DNA from: Chara braunii
Lineage: Eukaryota; Streptophyta; Charophyceae; Charales; Characeae
Assembly (NCBI GenBank): GCA_003427395.1
Contig: BFEA01000176.1
Location: 1,008,372 to 1,036,032 of the forward strand
Reading direction: 5' to 3'
DNA: 27,661 bases
Shown here: positions 11,061-21,494 of the stretch, one piece after another
How the letters are laid out: the number at the start of each line of letters is the position of its first letter
Numbering within the stretch: position 1 is the stretch's first letter
Notes under the pieces: model-generated
The model's input: the letters and a program-made list of their open reading frames with translations, nothing else
The model's database searches: none
What the model was told of the DNA's origin: nothing
Made by a program: the position numbers and the translations under genes

Positions 11061-11168
11061 CACGGCCGCTCCTTTCTTCCTTTTTTTTCCCCCACATCAG
11101 CGATGAGCCCATCGCGCCGCGCGCACTGCACAACACATGCGCCGCAAGTATGCTACTGACAAACGCAC

Positions 11169-11212
11169 AGACAGACAGACAGACAGACGGGCACAAACAC
11201 ACACACACACAC
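11169..11212. repeat. (CAGA)n and (CA)n microsatellites
   Basis: About five CAGA units (11169-11188) and a (CA)8 tract (about 11197-11212) are separated by a few bases. Confidence 0.85.
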
Positions 11213-13797
11213 AGAAAAAAACTCGATACACTAGACTTACGGGCTAGCTTGCCATTTTACATCCACACACTGTTGCATAAAACTTTCATCACCGATTATC
11301 AAAGCCTGCTACAGAAAAGATGAAAGACAACCCCACAAGCTTCTGCCTTTATGAACAAACAATGCTTAAAGCCTTCTTAAAGGAGACTGCCAATATCATG
11401 TCACTCACACAAACACCTAAGTTTGGAACATTGGTGGAGTCCACATTAAGGTGCAAGGAAAATGAGCGTTAGTGAAATGACAGAAATCCAGAATGCAAAA
11501 TCACATTGAAACTTGAAAGCCAGAAAGTCCAACGCTGACCAGAACGCAGAAATGCGTTGATATTACACCAACGGAGAACAAAAGCACCGAATCCGAATGT
11601 CGATGAGAGCATTCTCTCGCCACCACCAACATATGTATCCAGAACCCTTCCTCCTTGGCGCTCAGCGCCCAGACTACAATCACACAGCTACTACCAGCCT
11701 ACGAATTGACAATGCAACCTGTTGATGTCAGCAGCAACAACTGAAGTACATGAAGATGTCGACCCTGTGGCCCATCGCCAAGACCAGGTACATGCCCTCA
11801 CATCATCATCCTCATCTCTCTCTCTCTCCCCCCTCCTGTTCTCTACCCATGTACTCCTCCCCATACACGAAGACCACCACCACCTCCACTTGCTATCCAA
11901 GCCAAGCCCTGGCTACGTAGGGCTGGTTATGGCGCTGCCCTCAGCAGCCCCCTGTATTCTTCCAGCGCCCGCACGCACTGCCTAGCACCTAGCGCTAGTG
12001 CACAACGCACAGCCTGCCAGCGCACGCTCCAGCAGGACTTCCGCATGCACTGCCTAGTGCCCGCCTCCCTGCCAGCAGGCAGGCACTTTCCTTTCTGGAA
12101 AGTGGCTGCTACTCATGAGCTGCCTGGCCTGCCTCGTCCTGTGCCCCGAAGCTTCCGGTAGGCCCCAAGTAGCTGGGGCTGAGCCCCGCACGAATTTTTC
12201 CCAGGACCTCATTCCGTTACACATGCCCAACTGCCAGTCGTGCTTCGTACTGTTCCCTGTTTTCTGACCGGCTCCAGGCCTGCTTCCACATTCTTCCAGG
12301 AAGGGCCTAGACGGCTGAAACAAGATATTGTTGCCCGTGATCTGCGCTTATATAACCAACTGGCGTGTCATAACTGTCTGGGCCCCAAATGCAGATATGG
12401 CAAAAATGGGCCTGATGTGGATTTCAAGGCCCGCATGTAAGTTCCCACAGTCCCAGCCTTCCGGAAGAACCCGGAAGGCTCACGGGTAGTTCTGATTTCC
12501 ACAACTGTTGAGGACGTAACCAACTGGTGCGGGGCAACTGACTGGCGCGCACCAAGACTTTGCACAATTGACGAACAAGGCCCTCATCGACAGATGGGGG
12601 CCCGCCTTCACTTAGGGCGGGCACATATGCTTGCTGTGGGGGCCCCATCAGGGCCACCGGTGCACATTTGCAGGCCCGTCTTCACTTAGGCCCGGCACGG
12701 CCTATCTGAACACTTTCAAGGGACTAATTCCTCCTCGCAAAAGCAATGTGTGGAGTCCTATCATGGCACCAGCACTGCACCGACGGAAACATCAAACATC
12801 TTCTGACGTTGTCAATGTAAGACCTGCACACACAGAATCGACGACAATCATACGTAAGTGAATAAACCCTGAACAAAGAGATTGTCTCAAATATAAGTTA
12901 AATAATTAGTGCTTGTTTCTCTTTCATTTAACAATCAATATGTTTGTACATCAATGTATATATATGTGTGTGTTATACATTTTCCCCACAACAGCCCCGC
13001 TTCCACCCAGATGAATAGATTCAGAATCAAAGCAGTTTTTTTGTCCTATTGCAGACAGCGAGAGCATTTGAGATGAGACAGTCCATCATATTGAAGCAAT
13101 TTTATAATTAGTTTATAATTAGATAGATGGTTTTTGGGTTGTCCCTGGGGTACCCCTTCCATCTGTTCTTGCAGCTCCCCGATTACTGTGCCTCTTACGT
13201 ACAAGGCTGCCCACGCTGACTGGTTGAGCGGCAGCTGGCCGCATCCCCATGTGCCTTCACGGCCCACGTGCATGTATGTTATTTCAGGAGGCAGAATAAA
13301 AGGGAAGGTATGCTCCTGTGCATTTCTCTTCAGGCCTTCATACTCCTGTTCATTTCACTTCAGATCGTCAGCTTATACTTGGTCTTTGTGTCCGTCCTTC
13401 GTATTCATACTTCCGTTCATTTCATTTCTGATCTTCATATCGTCTGTTCTCTTAACGATGCTCATTCGTATGTATTTGAATAGCACAAAGGGAGTGGAGG
13501 GGAGGGTGGAAGGGAGGGTGGAGAGAAAGGGATAGTTCTGAACATTAACGGCTGGAACAGACTCTACTCTAGAATGGCACAGGGTTGCAAAAGAAAAATT
13601 GTTGGGTTGAGGAGCAGTTAATGCCTATGGCAAGTGGCCACCCCTACAGACCGGACAGGACCAGTTCGGCTATGGACTATGGAAGCACCGCATCCAATTT
13701 TCGCAGTCACAGTTGCTGCATTGAAAGGCGCAGCGCAGACAGATGTCACAGGCCACGTGGCTCCTACATGCTAGGAACACAGACACGTCGACCGCAA
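11213..13797. other. Mixed intergenic region, no confirmed gene
   Basis: Several frames of 60-130 codons lie here (for example 11722-11985, 12240-12440 and 13134-13535), some flanked by splice-like sites. None shows a motif I recognise and most have biased composition. Confidence 0.45.
12595..12702. repeat. Two-copy hairpin repeat GGCCCG(C/T)CTTCACTTAGG
   Basis: GCCCGCCTTCACTTAGGGCGGGC (about 12601) forms a 7-bp stem. The second copy about 73 bp on (12674) has the same loop but a weaker stem. It lies in a GC-rich, T-poor stretch with no convincing exon. Confidence 0.5.
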
Positions 13798-14270
13798 TTA
13801 TAGAGGCATTTCCGTTCCAGCCCGTCTACGAATTGGACATGAGATGTCAGGGTGCCGTACATGAGTACGGTACTGACTGTCGTCGTACATATGGAAGCAA
13901 AAACTCGCATGGACTATCCCTTCATAATCCTCATGGCACAAGGCATGCGAACCGCATGCTAGTTGAATCTCCGGCGGGTCATCACAAAGCGGCATGGAGC
14001 ATCTTTCTTGGGCTTCCTCAGCATTTACTCCTTCTCTACGGACAGACAACGACAGGGAGGATCAGTCCAAAGCAAGGGCGTTCAGCTGCTGCAGGATTTG
14101 GTCCACAACAACTTGCCCTGGTGGTGATAGACTATGAGCACATCGCTCTGCTGGTGGTTCATATAGAAGTCTATTTTCCTCCTCGGACTGCTGTGTCCGA
14201 CGCTCGTCTGGCGAGATAGAGGGAGATCCGTTTGCGGTTGCCGTAGGTGTATAGCCAACACTGCATGTGG
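13798..14270 (-). pseudogene. Decayed RING-finger-like reading frame
   Basis: On the minus strand one frame runs from the (GA)n tract at 14272 to a stop at 13798, interrupted by a single in-frame TGA at about 14062-14064. Before the TGA it reads DERRTQQSEEENRLLYEPP and later VVVDQILQQLNALALD. After it come EEAQERCSMPLCDDPPE, then IQLACGSHALCHEDYEGIV, then HPDISCPIRRRAG. The last three parts look like a RING finger (C-x-C...CGHxLCxxC...CPxCR). The first pair is C-x4-C, a serine is inserted before the histidine, one cysteine position is Asp, and the final CPxC has Arg for Cys. RING proteins are usually ubiquitin ligases, but this copy lacks intact zinc ligands and has a stop, so it is best read as a pseudogene or remnant exon. 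The family call is tentative. Confidence 0.35.

Positions 14271-14271
<1 letters not shown>

Positions 14272-14338
<67 letters not shown>
14272..14338. repeat. (GA)n microsatellite
   Basis: About 33 GA units, bordering the decayed RING-like frame. Confidence 0.95.
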
Positions 14339-14339
<1 letters not shown>

Positions 14340-15626
14340 GGGCTATTTTGTCTCTGGTAAACCTAGTCAGGCGATGAGAAAACAAAAGAGTAACAATACA
14401 AGGCTAGGACGAGCTATACACAGTGCCCAAGGCCATAAGAAATTACACTGGTAGGTAGATAGACGGATCACCGCAACTGGAGAACAAATCCACTTTGCTT
14501 GGAGCATCTCATCCAATCCCAGTTCAGTTCTTTCATCAGTACAGTATATCCATTTCGAGCCTATGCGACACAAATACAGCTCGGGCGAACCGACTCCCAC
14601 TGTGCAACGGTGAGTGTATTGTTATTCCGTTTCGCAACTAGACCACCTACCTCTCATAACCATATGTACTGGAAGCAACCAGTGACATTCAGTGGCGATA
14701 ATACCAACACTGTAGGCTGTTTTGTCTTAAACTGTTATAACTTAGGAAAATAGCATATGTATGGCAGATTAAACCACCAGTACTTGGCCCAGCTATCGGC
14801 CGCGGGAAAAAATAGAGTAGAAACGTTTCTAGTCGGATGAATTTGGGCACTCCTGTAGTGGCCCGTACATTTCCTAACATCGTGGCGAGTTCACGGGCAC
14901 CACTTTAGGAAGTACTGCACTGGTTTAAACCACCAGTGCACCCGGGAGTGGAGGCGCTGCACTGCACGCCAAGGTCTTCCGCACCGCCAGTGACGCACTT
15001 TTTTGTATTTTGGCTACCGGATTTTGGCTACTGGTAGTGCCGCCCGCCATTGCGGCCCGGTAGCCCTGAGCCCCTAAAAGTTCGGAGTTGGTAACTCACG
15101 ATTTTCTGCAAGGCTGGGGCCGTGTAATAGGGGGTTTTAAGCCTGTTTGCGGAAGTCGGGCCAGTTCGAGACCTTTCGGTCAATCGTTCCATGTGTGTCT
15201 GAAGTCTGTTAACACTTCAGATTACTTATACTGAAACGGTTTTCACCTTTTAGCAGTAGTGGATGCAGTACCCAGGGTTCGATACCTAGACCTCACCCTA
15301 CCCATGTAGAGTATCTATGTAGACCCCGAGAATTGAACCTGTGACCTGTGTATTCGTAGGCAGTTGGTAGACCTGTCGTAGGTCCATAGACAGCAGGGGT
15401 TCGATCTGTAGGTCTATAGCGTAGGAGTCTTAGTGAGTTCTGGAAGCTTAGCTGTAGACCTTCTAGAAGGTAGGCAAGTGGGCAAGTGGTCAAGTGGTGA
15501 GGCAAGTGGTGGACTAAACCGCAGTGCAACAGCAGTGCAACGGTGGTAGGATAGCGGTGAGTCCACAGTCAGTCAACGGAAGGTCCAGTCAGTCCCAGTC
15601 CGGTCCAGCAAGTACCACAGGGGGAC
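14339..15626. other. No gene; palindromes and retroelement-like motifs
   Basis: TGCACTGGTTTAAACCACCAGTGCA (14918-14942) is a hairpin. GGCTAC(C/T)GG words repeat at 15009-15065. From 15,240 there are GGTTCGAT motifs and CAAGTGG repeats. It may be the internal 3' part of the retroelement ending in the candidate LTR. Confidence 0.35.
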
Positions 15627-16049
15627 TGTAAGCACCAAGGGCCGATGGCAAAGGGCAGACCAACGAGTTTCTGAAGTATAAATCAAGAGGCAGCGCCCAG
15701 CCATTCATTCATTCCTGCGTGGGCCATGCGGAAGCGCTGCCACAGCGACTTGTGCAAGGAGGTCTGCAGATGAGCCCGGAGGACGCAGTGGGCAAGAGAG
15801 GAGGAGTTAGCATAGCGATAGGTTAGAGGCAGCCATAGCTGCCATAGCTGTAGTTAGTAGTGAGTGTGTGTGTGCTCGAATGTTAGAGTGATGCGTGTGG
15901 GATATCCAGGGTGATCCAGTGTATGTGAACAGTGAGACGTTTGGGCGCTGAAGTCGCCATAGCCAATTGAGAGTGAACTCGTATCTCAAAGCCATATCTC
16001 TGAGTTTTGAGTGGGCGCATGTCGCCAGTATGCTGCGTTGCTGTTTACA
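15627..16049 (+). mobile_element. Candidate LTR with preceding polypurine tract
   Basis: ACAGGGGGAC, like a polypurine tract, directly precedes TGTAAGCACC. The proposed end TGCTGTTTACA is nearly its inverse. Inside is a good TATA box (GTATAAATC, about 15677). Upstream 15,240-15,620 has many tRNA-like GGTTCGAT motifs and CAGTCAGTCC repeats shared with 1850-1865. No second LTR, primer site or gag-pol frame is in view, so this would be a solo or truncated element. Confidence 0.3.
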
Positions 16050-16576
16050 TGCATGAAAAGTGTGTCTGAGAACGAGTCTGATTGCAATACCATCTGCTCA
16101 TTCTCTAAACCTCATCCTTCTCTCTTCCCTTTTTTTTATCATATTTCTCTGTACCTCACCTTCAGTATGGGTAGAGATAAATGTCTCTAGGTTGTTCATA
16201 TGCAGGTCAGATCACTGCTGCAGAGTTTAAGGTAGTCAAAAAGGGTATCAACAAAAAAAGGTGCTTCAATAAACCAAAATGAACTTGATGATTAAAATAT
16301 ATAATTAAAGGAAAAAAGACGCTTAGACAAAGCAACACGAACTCGTCGATGCGAATCTGATAAGTGCCGCATATGCACCTGGCTATTTTCTGGCTGGCAG
16401 GGAGTCCTCAATCTCAGGGATAGACGTTACCTTACCAAGAAGGTCGATGTTACAAATATTCCACCGGGTTTAAGCAGAAGACAGAATACTCCAACCTGCA
16501 AGTTCATTCAGACACAGAAAGAACAGATTGTGAGGAAATCTCAGGGAGCAGCGTACGAATGCATGAGGTTTTGGTT

Positions 16577-16606
16577 TCTCTCTCTCTCTCCCCCCCCCTC
16601 NCNCNC

Positions 16607-16681
<75 letters not shown>

Positions 16682-16692
16682 ACACATACACA
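16577..16692. repeat. Compound (TC)n-Cn-(CT)n-(CA)n microsatellite with three Ns
   Basis: TC units, a C-rich run with N at 16601, 16603 and 16605, more CT, then (CA)n and CATA units. The base order in the C run is unreliable. Confidence 0.9.
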
Positions 16693-16850
16693 TAGCCCAC
16701 TCTCCCCCCCCCGCCTCCCTTCTGACGAGTTGGTAAGAGTCCGAGGAAACAGTCTGGCACAGTCATGCTTCATGTGTGGAGTTGTGTATAGCGAACATGA
16801 CAAAACACACACACACACACACACACACATACACAGAAACTTTAGCGCCC
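16690..16850 (-). repeat. Dispersed copy of the TG-linked repeat, inverted
   Basis: On the minus strand TTTTGTCATGTTCGCTATAC...GCATGACTGTGCCAGACTG...CAACTCGTCAGAAGG repeats the core of the 2.8-3.9 kb array. It sits between (AC)n tracts at 16645-16690 and 16804-16836. Confidence 0.75.
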
Positions 16851-17747
16851 CCAATCATGGCAGCAGGTGGGGTGCAAGTCTGGCCCACTAGCGTGTGCAC
16901 ACGACTGGCGGATAATTGTAACACCAAATAACAGACAAGAAATTCCTGGCAGCCATTTCACAAATCCAGACAGTGGGGAAAAACAATGAAAAACAGAGAC
17001 ATTGTTGCAAAACTCTTGAGCCTACCTGCAAAATGAAAGTAAAGACCGAAGAAGAGTAGACAAAAGGAAACAACAATGGTACTCTCTTCTGTTTTTTAAA
17101 AAAATATGAAATTAACCAGACAAATCACTGCACCAACTAAGAATGGTCATGCACCATCACCCAGCGATGGTACCCTCTTTTCATTTACGATTTTCCTCGC
17201 ACTTTGCTCTAGTTTTTCCTCTTTTTCTGTTTCTTTTTTGTCTTTTTCGTATTTTCAAGTACTTCTTTGTTTCCAGGTTTGTAATTCTTGTCTTTTAGGT
17301 CTGATGACGCAGCCCCAGTGGTGGCTGGAATCAGCCATGACTGGAAAGGGAGCCTAACAAAACCGCATCCTGGTCGGGTTATCACAGAGGAGCATACATA
17401 GTATATATAGAGTGTAACGTCCTTGGCCGCCAATTGGCCCTGCCATCCTGACCTGTTGCTCTCTTATCTGCAGATGACAGACAATCAACCCTCTGGATTG
17501 CTCCAGAGTAATCGATGTTCTTCTGTCTTCCTGCGTTTCTACATCAAATATCATCGATTTATGGTATGTTGGGCCTACTCCCCAGCACGAGCTCTTTCCC
17601 ACAAGTAAAGTGGAGCCATCTCTAGGGGCGAGCGAACCTCCACCGACCAGCGGTGTACAGCTCCTGGGCGGTGGACAAAAAGCAAACGAACGATGTTTTC
17701 CTCGCTCTTCGGAGGACCATTGATAGTCTGGCGTCCTGGGGCCACTC
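16850..17747. other. No confirmed gene
   Basis: An acceptor-like TTATCTGCAG before ATG at 17474 and a GTATGT after 17563 could bound an exon encoding MTDNQPSGLLQSNRC, but nothing supports it further. Confidence 0.35.
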
Positions 17748-17933
17748 GAATATCTGATGTACCTCAGCGTAAAGTACCATCAAAGTACATCTGAGGGTCA
17801 AAAAGGAAAATGAAAAAGGAATCGGGGTACACCGACACTAGAATATCTGATGTACCTCAACGTAAAGTACCATCAAAGTACATCTGAGGGTCAAAAGGAA
17901 AATGAAAAAAGAATCGGGGTACATCGGATAGTC
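17748..17933 (+). repeat. 93-bp tandem duplication
   Basis: GAATATCTGATGTACCTCA starts at 17748 and 17841, and the two 93-bp copies differ at a handful of sites. Each contains GATGTAC...GTACATC, a 7-bp inverted pair. GATAGTCTGG lies just outside each edge (17722 and about 17927). Confidence 0.85.
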
Positions 17934-18091
17934 TGGTGTCCCCAGGATGCAAGACCATACTATTGTGTCATAGTGGGCCTGGCACAGGTGACGGCGTTCA
18001 CAGTCAACAAGCACTATATAGCGTCCTTCCTGAACGAAACCGGTGCTCCGACGAAATTTCACCAGCATATCATCAACACCGACGAAAAGGG

Positions 18092-18453
18092 GCTTCAACC
18101 ATAAATAGGGTAATCACTCTACAATTTCCCAGCCTTCTGAAATGCAAATCAGAGCGTATTATGGACACAACACAGGCACGGATGTGAAGCTTTTAAGGTT
18201 GAGGGTTGGAACCCTGGTTGGAGAACACGACTCACCCTCAACCGTAAATAGGATTCAAAGTTTCAAACCCTATTTACGGTTGGCATTGATCAGAGCTTAT
18301 TATAGGCATAAATAGAGTTCGAACCCCATTTATGGTTGAGGGTGCGTCATGTTCTCCAACCATAAATAAATAGGGTTCAAAGTTCAAACCCTTAACGATA
18401 AATAGGGTTAGGGTTCGAACCCTATTTATGGTTGGAGAACATGACGCACACTC
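18092..18453. repeat. Cluster of palindromes built on CCATAAATAGGGT
   Basis: CAACC(A/G)TAAATAGGGT or its complement occurs about seven times. Two foldbacks are clear. One is CAACCGTAAATAGG / ACCCTATTTACGGTTG (18239-18282). The larger has arms of about 41 bp at 18338-18378 and 18411-18453 (GTGCGTCATGTTCTCCAACC...). The inner palindrome GGGTTCGAACCC sits in the right arm. Confidence 0.75.
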
Positions 18454-18550
18454 AAGTTGGCATTTCATCATTGCAGGCTGAAGGCACCCAACACCAAAGC
18501 CTCCTGTGGTAGTGTAGCTAGCATCTTCTGGCCGTGGGGATAACACTATC

Positions 18551-18655
18551 GTCTTCCCCCGAACACAACATACCCTTATCGCGACTGAAAGTGGCAGGAA
18601 AAAAAAGTAGCTTGTATACATTCATAACGAGGGTGTGTTGTATTCGAATAACGAC
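18551..18655. mobile_element. Small foldback MITE, family 2, copy C
   Basis: GTCTTCCCCCGAACACAACATACCC is inverted as GGGTGTGTTGTATTCGAATAACGAC about 105 bp later. It is the most diverged copy of the family at 19309 and 21992. Confidence 0.55.
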
Positions 18656-19308
18656 AACGGCTACCGGTAGTTCAGTAAGTATTGATCAAAAGAGCACCAC
18701 ATCCATCATAGGTATTTGGGACTTTATTTCATTTTGGGTAGATAATCGATTGTATTTTATTTACTTAAAAGTGCAATCGACAGAAATCTGCCATGTGGTC
18801 GGGTTGCGATTGTACACCTGATTGAAGCATGCATCGCCAGCTAAGGTAATGCCATATACTCGCACAAGAACTTTTCTGGATGCATCTGACCGCTTTTACA
18901 GTAAGTTGTGGCTGCACCTGACAGCAATCACGTCCACAGATAGGTTGAAAAAGTCCTCGTTGCCCTAGGAGTGCACGAAAGGGTTGGGTGGATCTTCGGA
19001 GTCATCGATGATAGTAGGTCTATCCAGGGCACGTTTATAATAATATAATTGCAATGATCAGCCTCCATATTAGTCAGTAGGCCCATCACCAGCATGTTTG
19101 TCATTTGCCACAGCCATGCTCCATATCCGCAAGATGTCCAAGCCACACTCCACACCATGAACACATCCTGGTCAATTCCTGTTGACTGGACCATCCACTT
19201 CTAGCAGTCCCACAGGCACGCAGGGAGTTTATTCTCGAACATCGCTTGAGAGCCTAACTCCTGCCTTCGGGGTGGTAGGACCGCCCAAGGGTAGAAGTTG
19301 CGGCTACT

Positions 19309-19409
19309 GTCTTCACCCGAATAGAACGCCCGGTCATTATAGCTGTATTTGGCACAACTTTCGGTCCAGATGCAGCGATAATGACCAGGCGTTCTATTCG
19401 GGTGAAGAC
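19309..19409. mobile_element. Small foldback MITE, family 2, copy A
   Basis: GTCTTCACCCGAATAGAACG and its complement CGTTCTATTCGGGTGAAGAC bound a 101-bp element containing GGTCATTATAGCTGTAT. Arms are near-perfect over about 24 bp. No clear target duplication. Confidence 0.75.
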
Positions 19410-19573
19410 GGTAGGTGACGATAGGGATCCAAAAAATCTACTGGTGGGGAGCTGCACTTGCTGGAAAGCAGGTCCAGCGTCCCTTATATGATCGTTGTCC
19501 CCTCCTCATGTATGGCCATAGCAAAATACTGGACCTCTTCACCTGTGCTATGTCTGACCCCCTAATCATTCTG

Positions 19574-19996
19574 TTCCAAAATATTTAGGCCAATTATTAA
19601 AAAGAACCTAATTTTCTAGTTCACCTCAGAAAACCTGCAGAACGCAGCCAGCTAACCATATATCCTCTACGCCAATTGTGATGAACCCTCGGGCCTCCTC
19701 GTTATTCACGGGGGCCGAACGGGGGCCGGGGACCCATCAACCCCGGTTCAATACAGATTCCCGAGCTGTAGATTTCAACACCCTCCCATTTGCACCCCGT
19801 GGACTGAAGAACCGACATCTGGCATTTCCGATGTCTCGGGGCCGGCCTGTTCTTCTCCAATCTTCTGTCCAGATCAGTGCAACAATGTTGGACAGAACGA
19901 TGTTCATGATGGCTACATCTGAGCAAAATTCAGCTCTCTTTTTTTTCTTTTTTTTTTTAATTCAGCTCTTCTGAAAATTGGTCTAAATATTTCCAA
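19574..19996. repeat. Widely spaced inverted repeat, possible element ends
   Basis: AAAATATTTAGGCCAATT (left) and AATTGGTCTAAATATTT (right) are inverted over about 18 bp with one mismatch, some 380 bp apart. No target duplication is seen and nothing between looks coding, so it could be an old DNA element or chance in AT-rich sequence. Confidence 0.3.
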
Positions 19997-20777
19997 TCTG
20001 AATAACCTGTCATTTCTGGGAACTTCCAAACAGAATATAATACATAATCGCCGCCCTGCATGCCATGCCAACGTAGCACCACCCTTTACCTATGCGCTCT
20101 GCATTGCCTATGATACCCCCTCCACCACCAAGCGCTCATCCCACTTAAAATAACCATACCCATCTGTTTCTGCCACAGCCAAAATCCTTTTGGATTCCAC
20201 CCCCCCCCCCACGACACAAGTGAGTCGCTGTTTCCTCTGTCTTTTTAACATCTGCAGCATGTCGACTCCAACTCCATTGGTTACCAATCAACCACGTCAT
20301 CGTTGGGATCACCCTATGTGACTGAAGCTAGACAAGGCTGCCGAAAAAAAATTTGGCTAAAGAGATTTTTCTCAGGGCTTTTCTACAACTTCTGTACGGT
20401 GAGAGTGTCGATCTGAGCCACCCCAGCCAACCTTTCCACAGCTTCCCCCAGCCATCTGTTTTTGACCCCAAAAGGGAGGGAGCAGAATCTAACCTGTGCC
20501 TCACAACCGAGTTTGGGTATGTAATCTAGCAGGTTGATTTTTCCAGTAGCTCCAAGTTCGCTCCATCCACTGTGCGCATACGCAAGCAAAGGGAGCGCAG
20601 CCAGCCTGTGCACCGGCTCTGTCCCTACTGGGCAGGCATGTGCCACGCTGTCTTTGTCTGCTTCTGTTGATTTAACTACGACAGACGAGATCCTGGCCGG
20701 GCATCTAGTAGTCTACCCTACTGAACCTGTTCTTCAGATGGTTTCATCTGACTGTCCGCTCCTGTCAGTCCTCTACC

Positions 20778-20862
20778 CTACGTTACCAGAGTGGCCCGGG
20801 ACCACTCGCCCGGCCGGGCCAAAAATGAATTAAAAAATAAAAATAAATTTTTTGTTTAATTT
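20778..20862 (+). mobile_element. Extra left arm of a foldback element, in tandem with FB-d
   Basis: CTACGTTACCAGAGTGGCCCGGG...CCCGGCCGGGCC followed by AT-rich sequence repeats the left arm of the adjacent element (20863 onward). Either one element inserted into another's AT-rich part or an arm was duplicated. Confidence 0.65.
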
Positions 20863-21130
20863 CTAGGCTACCAGAGTGGCCCGGGGTCACTTGCCCGGCC
20901 GGGCCAAAAAAGAATAAAAATAATGAAAATAAAAATAAATATTTTTAAATTTTATTTTTTATTTTAAATTTGGTGAAGAATAACCCTGAGGCAAAAGTTA
21001 TTCAGTTTATTTTTCTGCATAACATAGTTCTTTTTATTTTTTTTGGGATTTTTTTTTTTTTTTTTNTTTTTTTTTTTTTTTTTTTTTTTTGCTGGGACCT
21101 TCCTTGGTCCTTGCACGGGCTGCCCATTAC
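20863..21130 (+). mobile_element. Foldback-family element FB-d, right end unclear
   Basis: The left end is CTAGGCTACCAGAGTGGCCC with palindromic CCCGGCCGGG. The core 20963-21050 is the reverse complement of the FB-e core (ACCCTGAGGCAAAAGTTATTC... TTCTGCATAACATAG). A T run with one N (21066) follows, then GCTGGGACCTTCCTTGG, matching the inner part of FB-e's left arm. After about 21130 similarity is lost, so the terminus and target duplication are not identified. Confidence 0.65.
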
Positions 21131-21179
21131 CCAGCTTTGGTTAAGGCGAAGCTTCTCCTACTTTTGTCATAGTTTTCTT

Positions 21180-21478
21180 TTCTTTTCTTTTCTTTTCTTT
21201 TTCCTTTTTTTTCACAGTTTCCACTGTGCTGGGGCGTGGTCCCACTAGCAAAAAGGATAGGATCGAGCTCCTGAATCTGGATGTGTTTTAAGCAGAGATG
21301 CAGAAAAGCAGTTCAATCTCGATTTCCTGCAAATCTCCATAAACTCGTCCAGATTCAGGCATTCGATCTGATCCTCTTTGCTAGTGGGACCACGCCCCTG
21401 TTCTTTGTTGTTGTTTTTTCAAATTTCAAAAGAACCTAAAATTGCTGTTCGTGCAAAAAAAAAAAAAAAAAAAAAAAA
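21180..21478 (+). repeat. Duplicated pyrimidine-rich block, copy 1 (MITE-filled)
   Basis: TTTTTCACAGTTTCCACTGTGCTG (interrupted by the MITE) then TTCTTTGTTGTTGTTTTTTC...AAGAACCTAAAATTGCTGTTCGTGC matches 21820-21935. An A25 run at 21455-21479 is flanked by 14-bp copies of ATTGCTGTTCGTGC (21441-21454 and 21481-21494). Confidence 0.8.
21232..21397. mobile_element. MITE with 3-bp CTG duplication (166 bp)
   Basis: The ends GGGCGTGGTCCCACTAGC and GCTAGTGGGACCACGCCC are inverted. Inside are CTGAATCTGGA and TCCAGATTCAGGC, also inverted, so the whole element can fold. CTG flanks it at 21229-21231 and 21398-21400. The empty site is preserved at 21860-21885, where ACTATGCTGTTCTTTG reads through. A 3-bp CNG-type target with GGG termini recalls PIF/Harbinger-type MITEs; no transposase is present. 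Confidence 0.85.
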
Positions 21479-21494
21479 AGATTGCTGTTCGTGC

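Larger units (their letters stand above)
18656..20777. other. Intergenic with isolated unassigned frames
   Basis: Apart from the MITE at 19.3 kb and the spaced inverted repeat, the only non-repetitive frames are minus 18928-19194 and minus 20383-20646 (87 codons, ending QIDTLTVQKL). Neither matches a family I know. Confidence 0.4.

Noticed and set aside
12240-12440. 66-codon frame with CHNCLGPKC, ending near a GTAAGT
   Set aside because: Cysteine spacing fits no zinc motif I know; surrounding sequence is repeat-like.
13743-14219. 158-codon plus-strand frame
   Set aside because: Overlaps the RING-like minus frame, which has better motif support; this one shows none.
15240-15430. tRNA genes suggested by several GGTTCGAT words
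   Set aside because: No cloverleaf could be drawn; no matching acceptor stems or A boxes at proper spacing.
18391-18433. AGGGTTAGGG as interstitial telomere repeat
   Set aside because: Only about two units, explained by the local CCATAAATAGGGTT palindromes.
20383-20646. 87-codon minus frame ending QIDTLTVQKL
   Set aside because: Protein-like composition but no recognisable family, no confirmed ATG and no supporting splice context.
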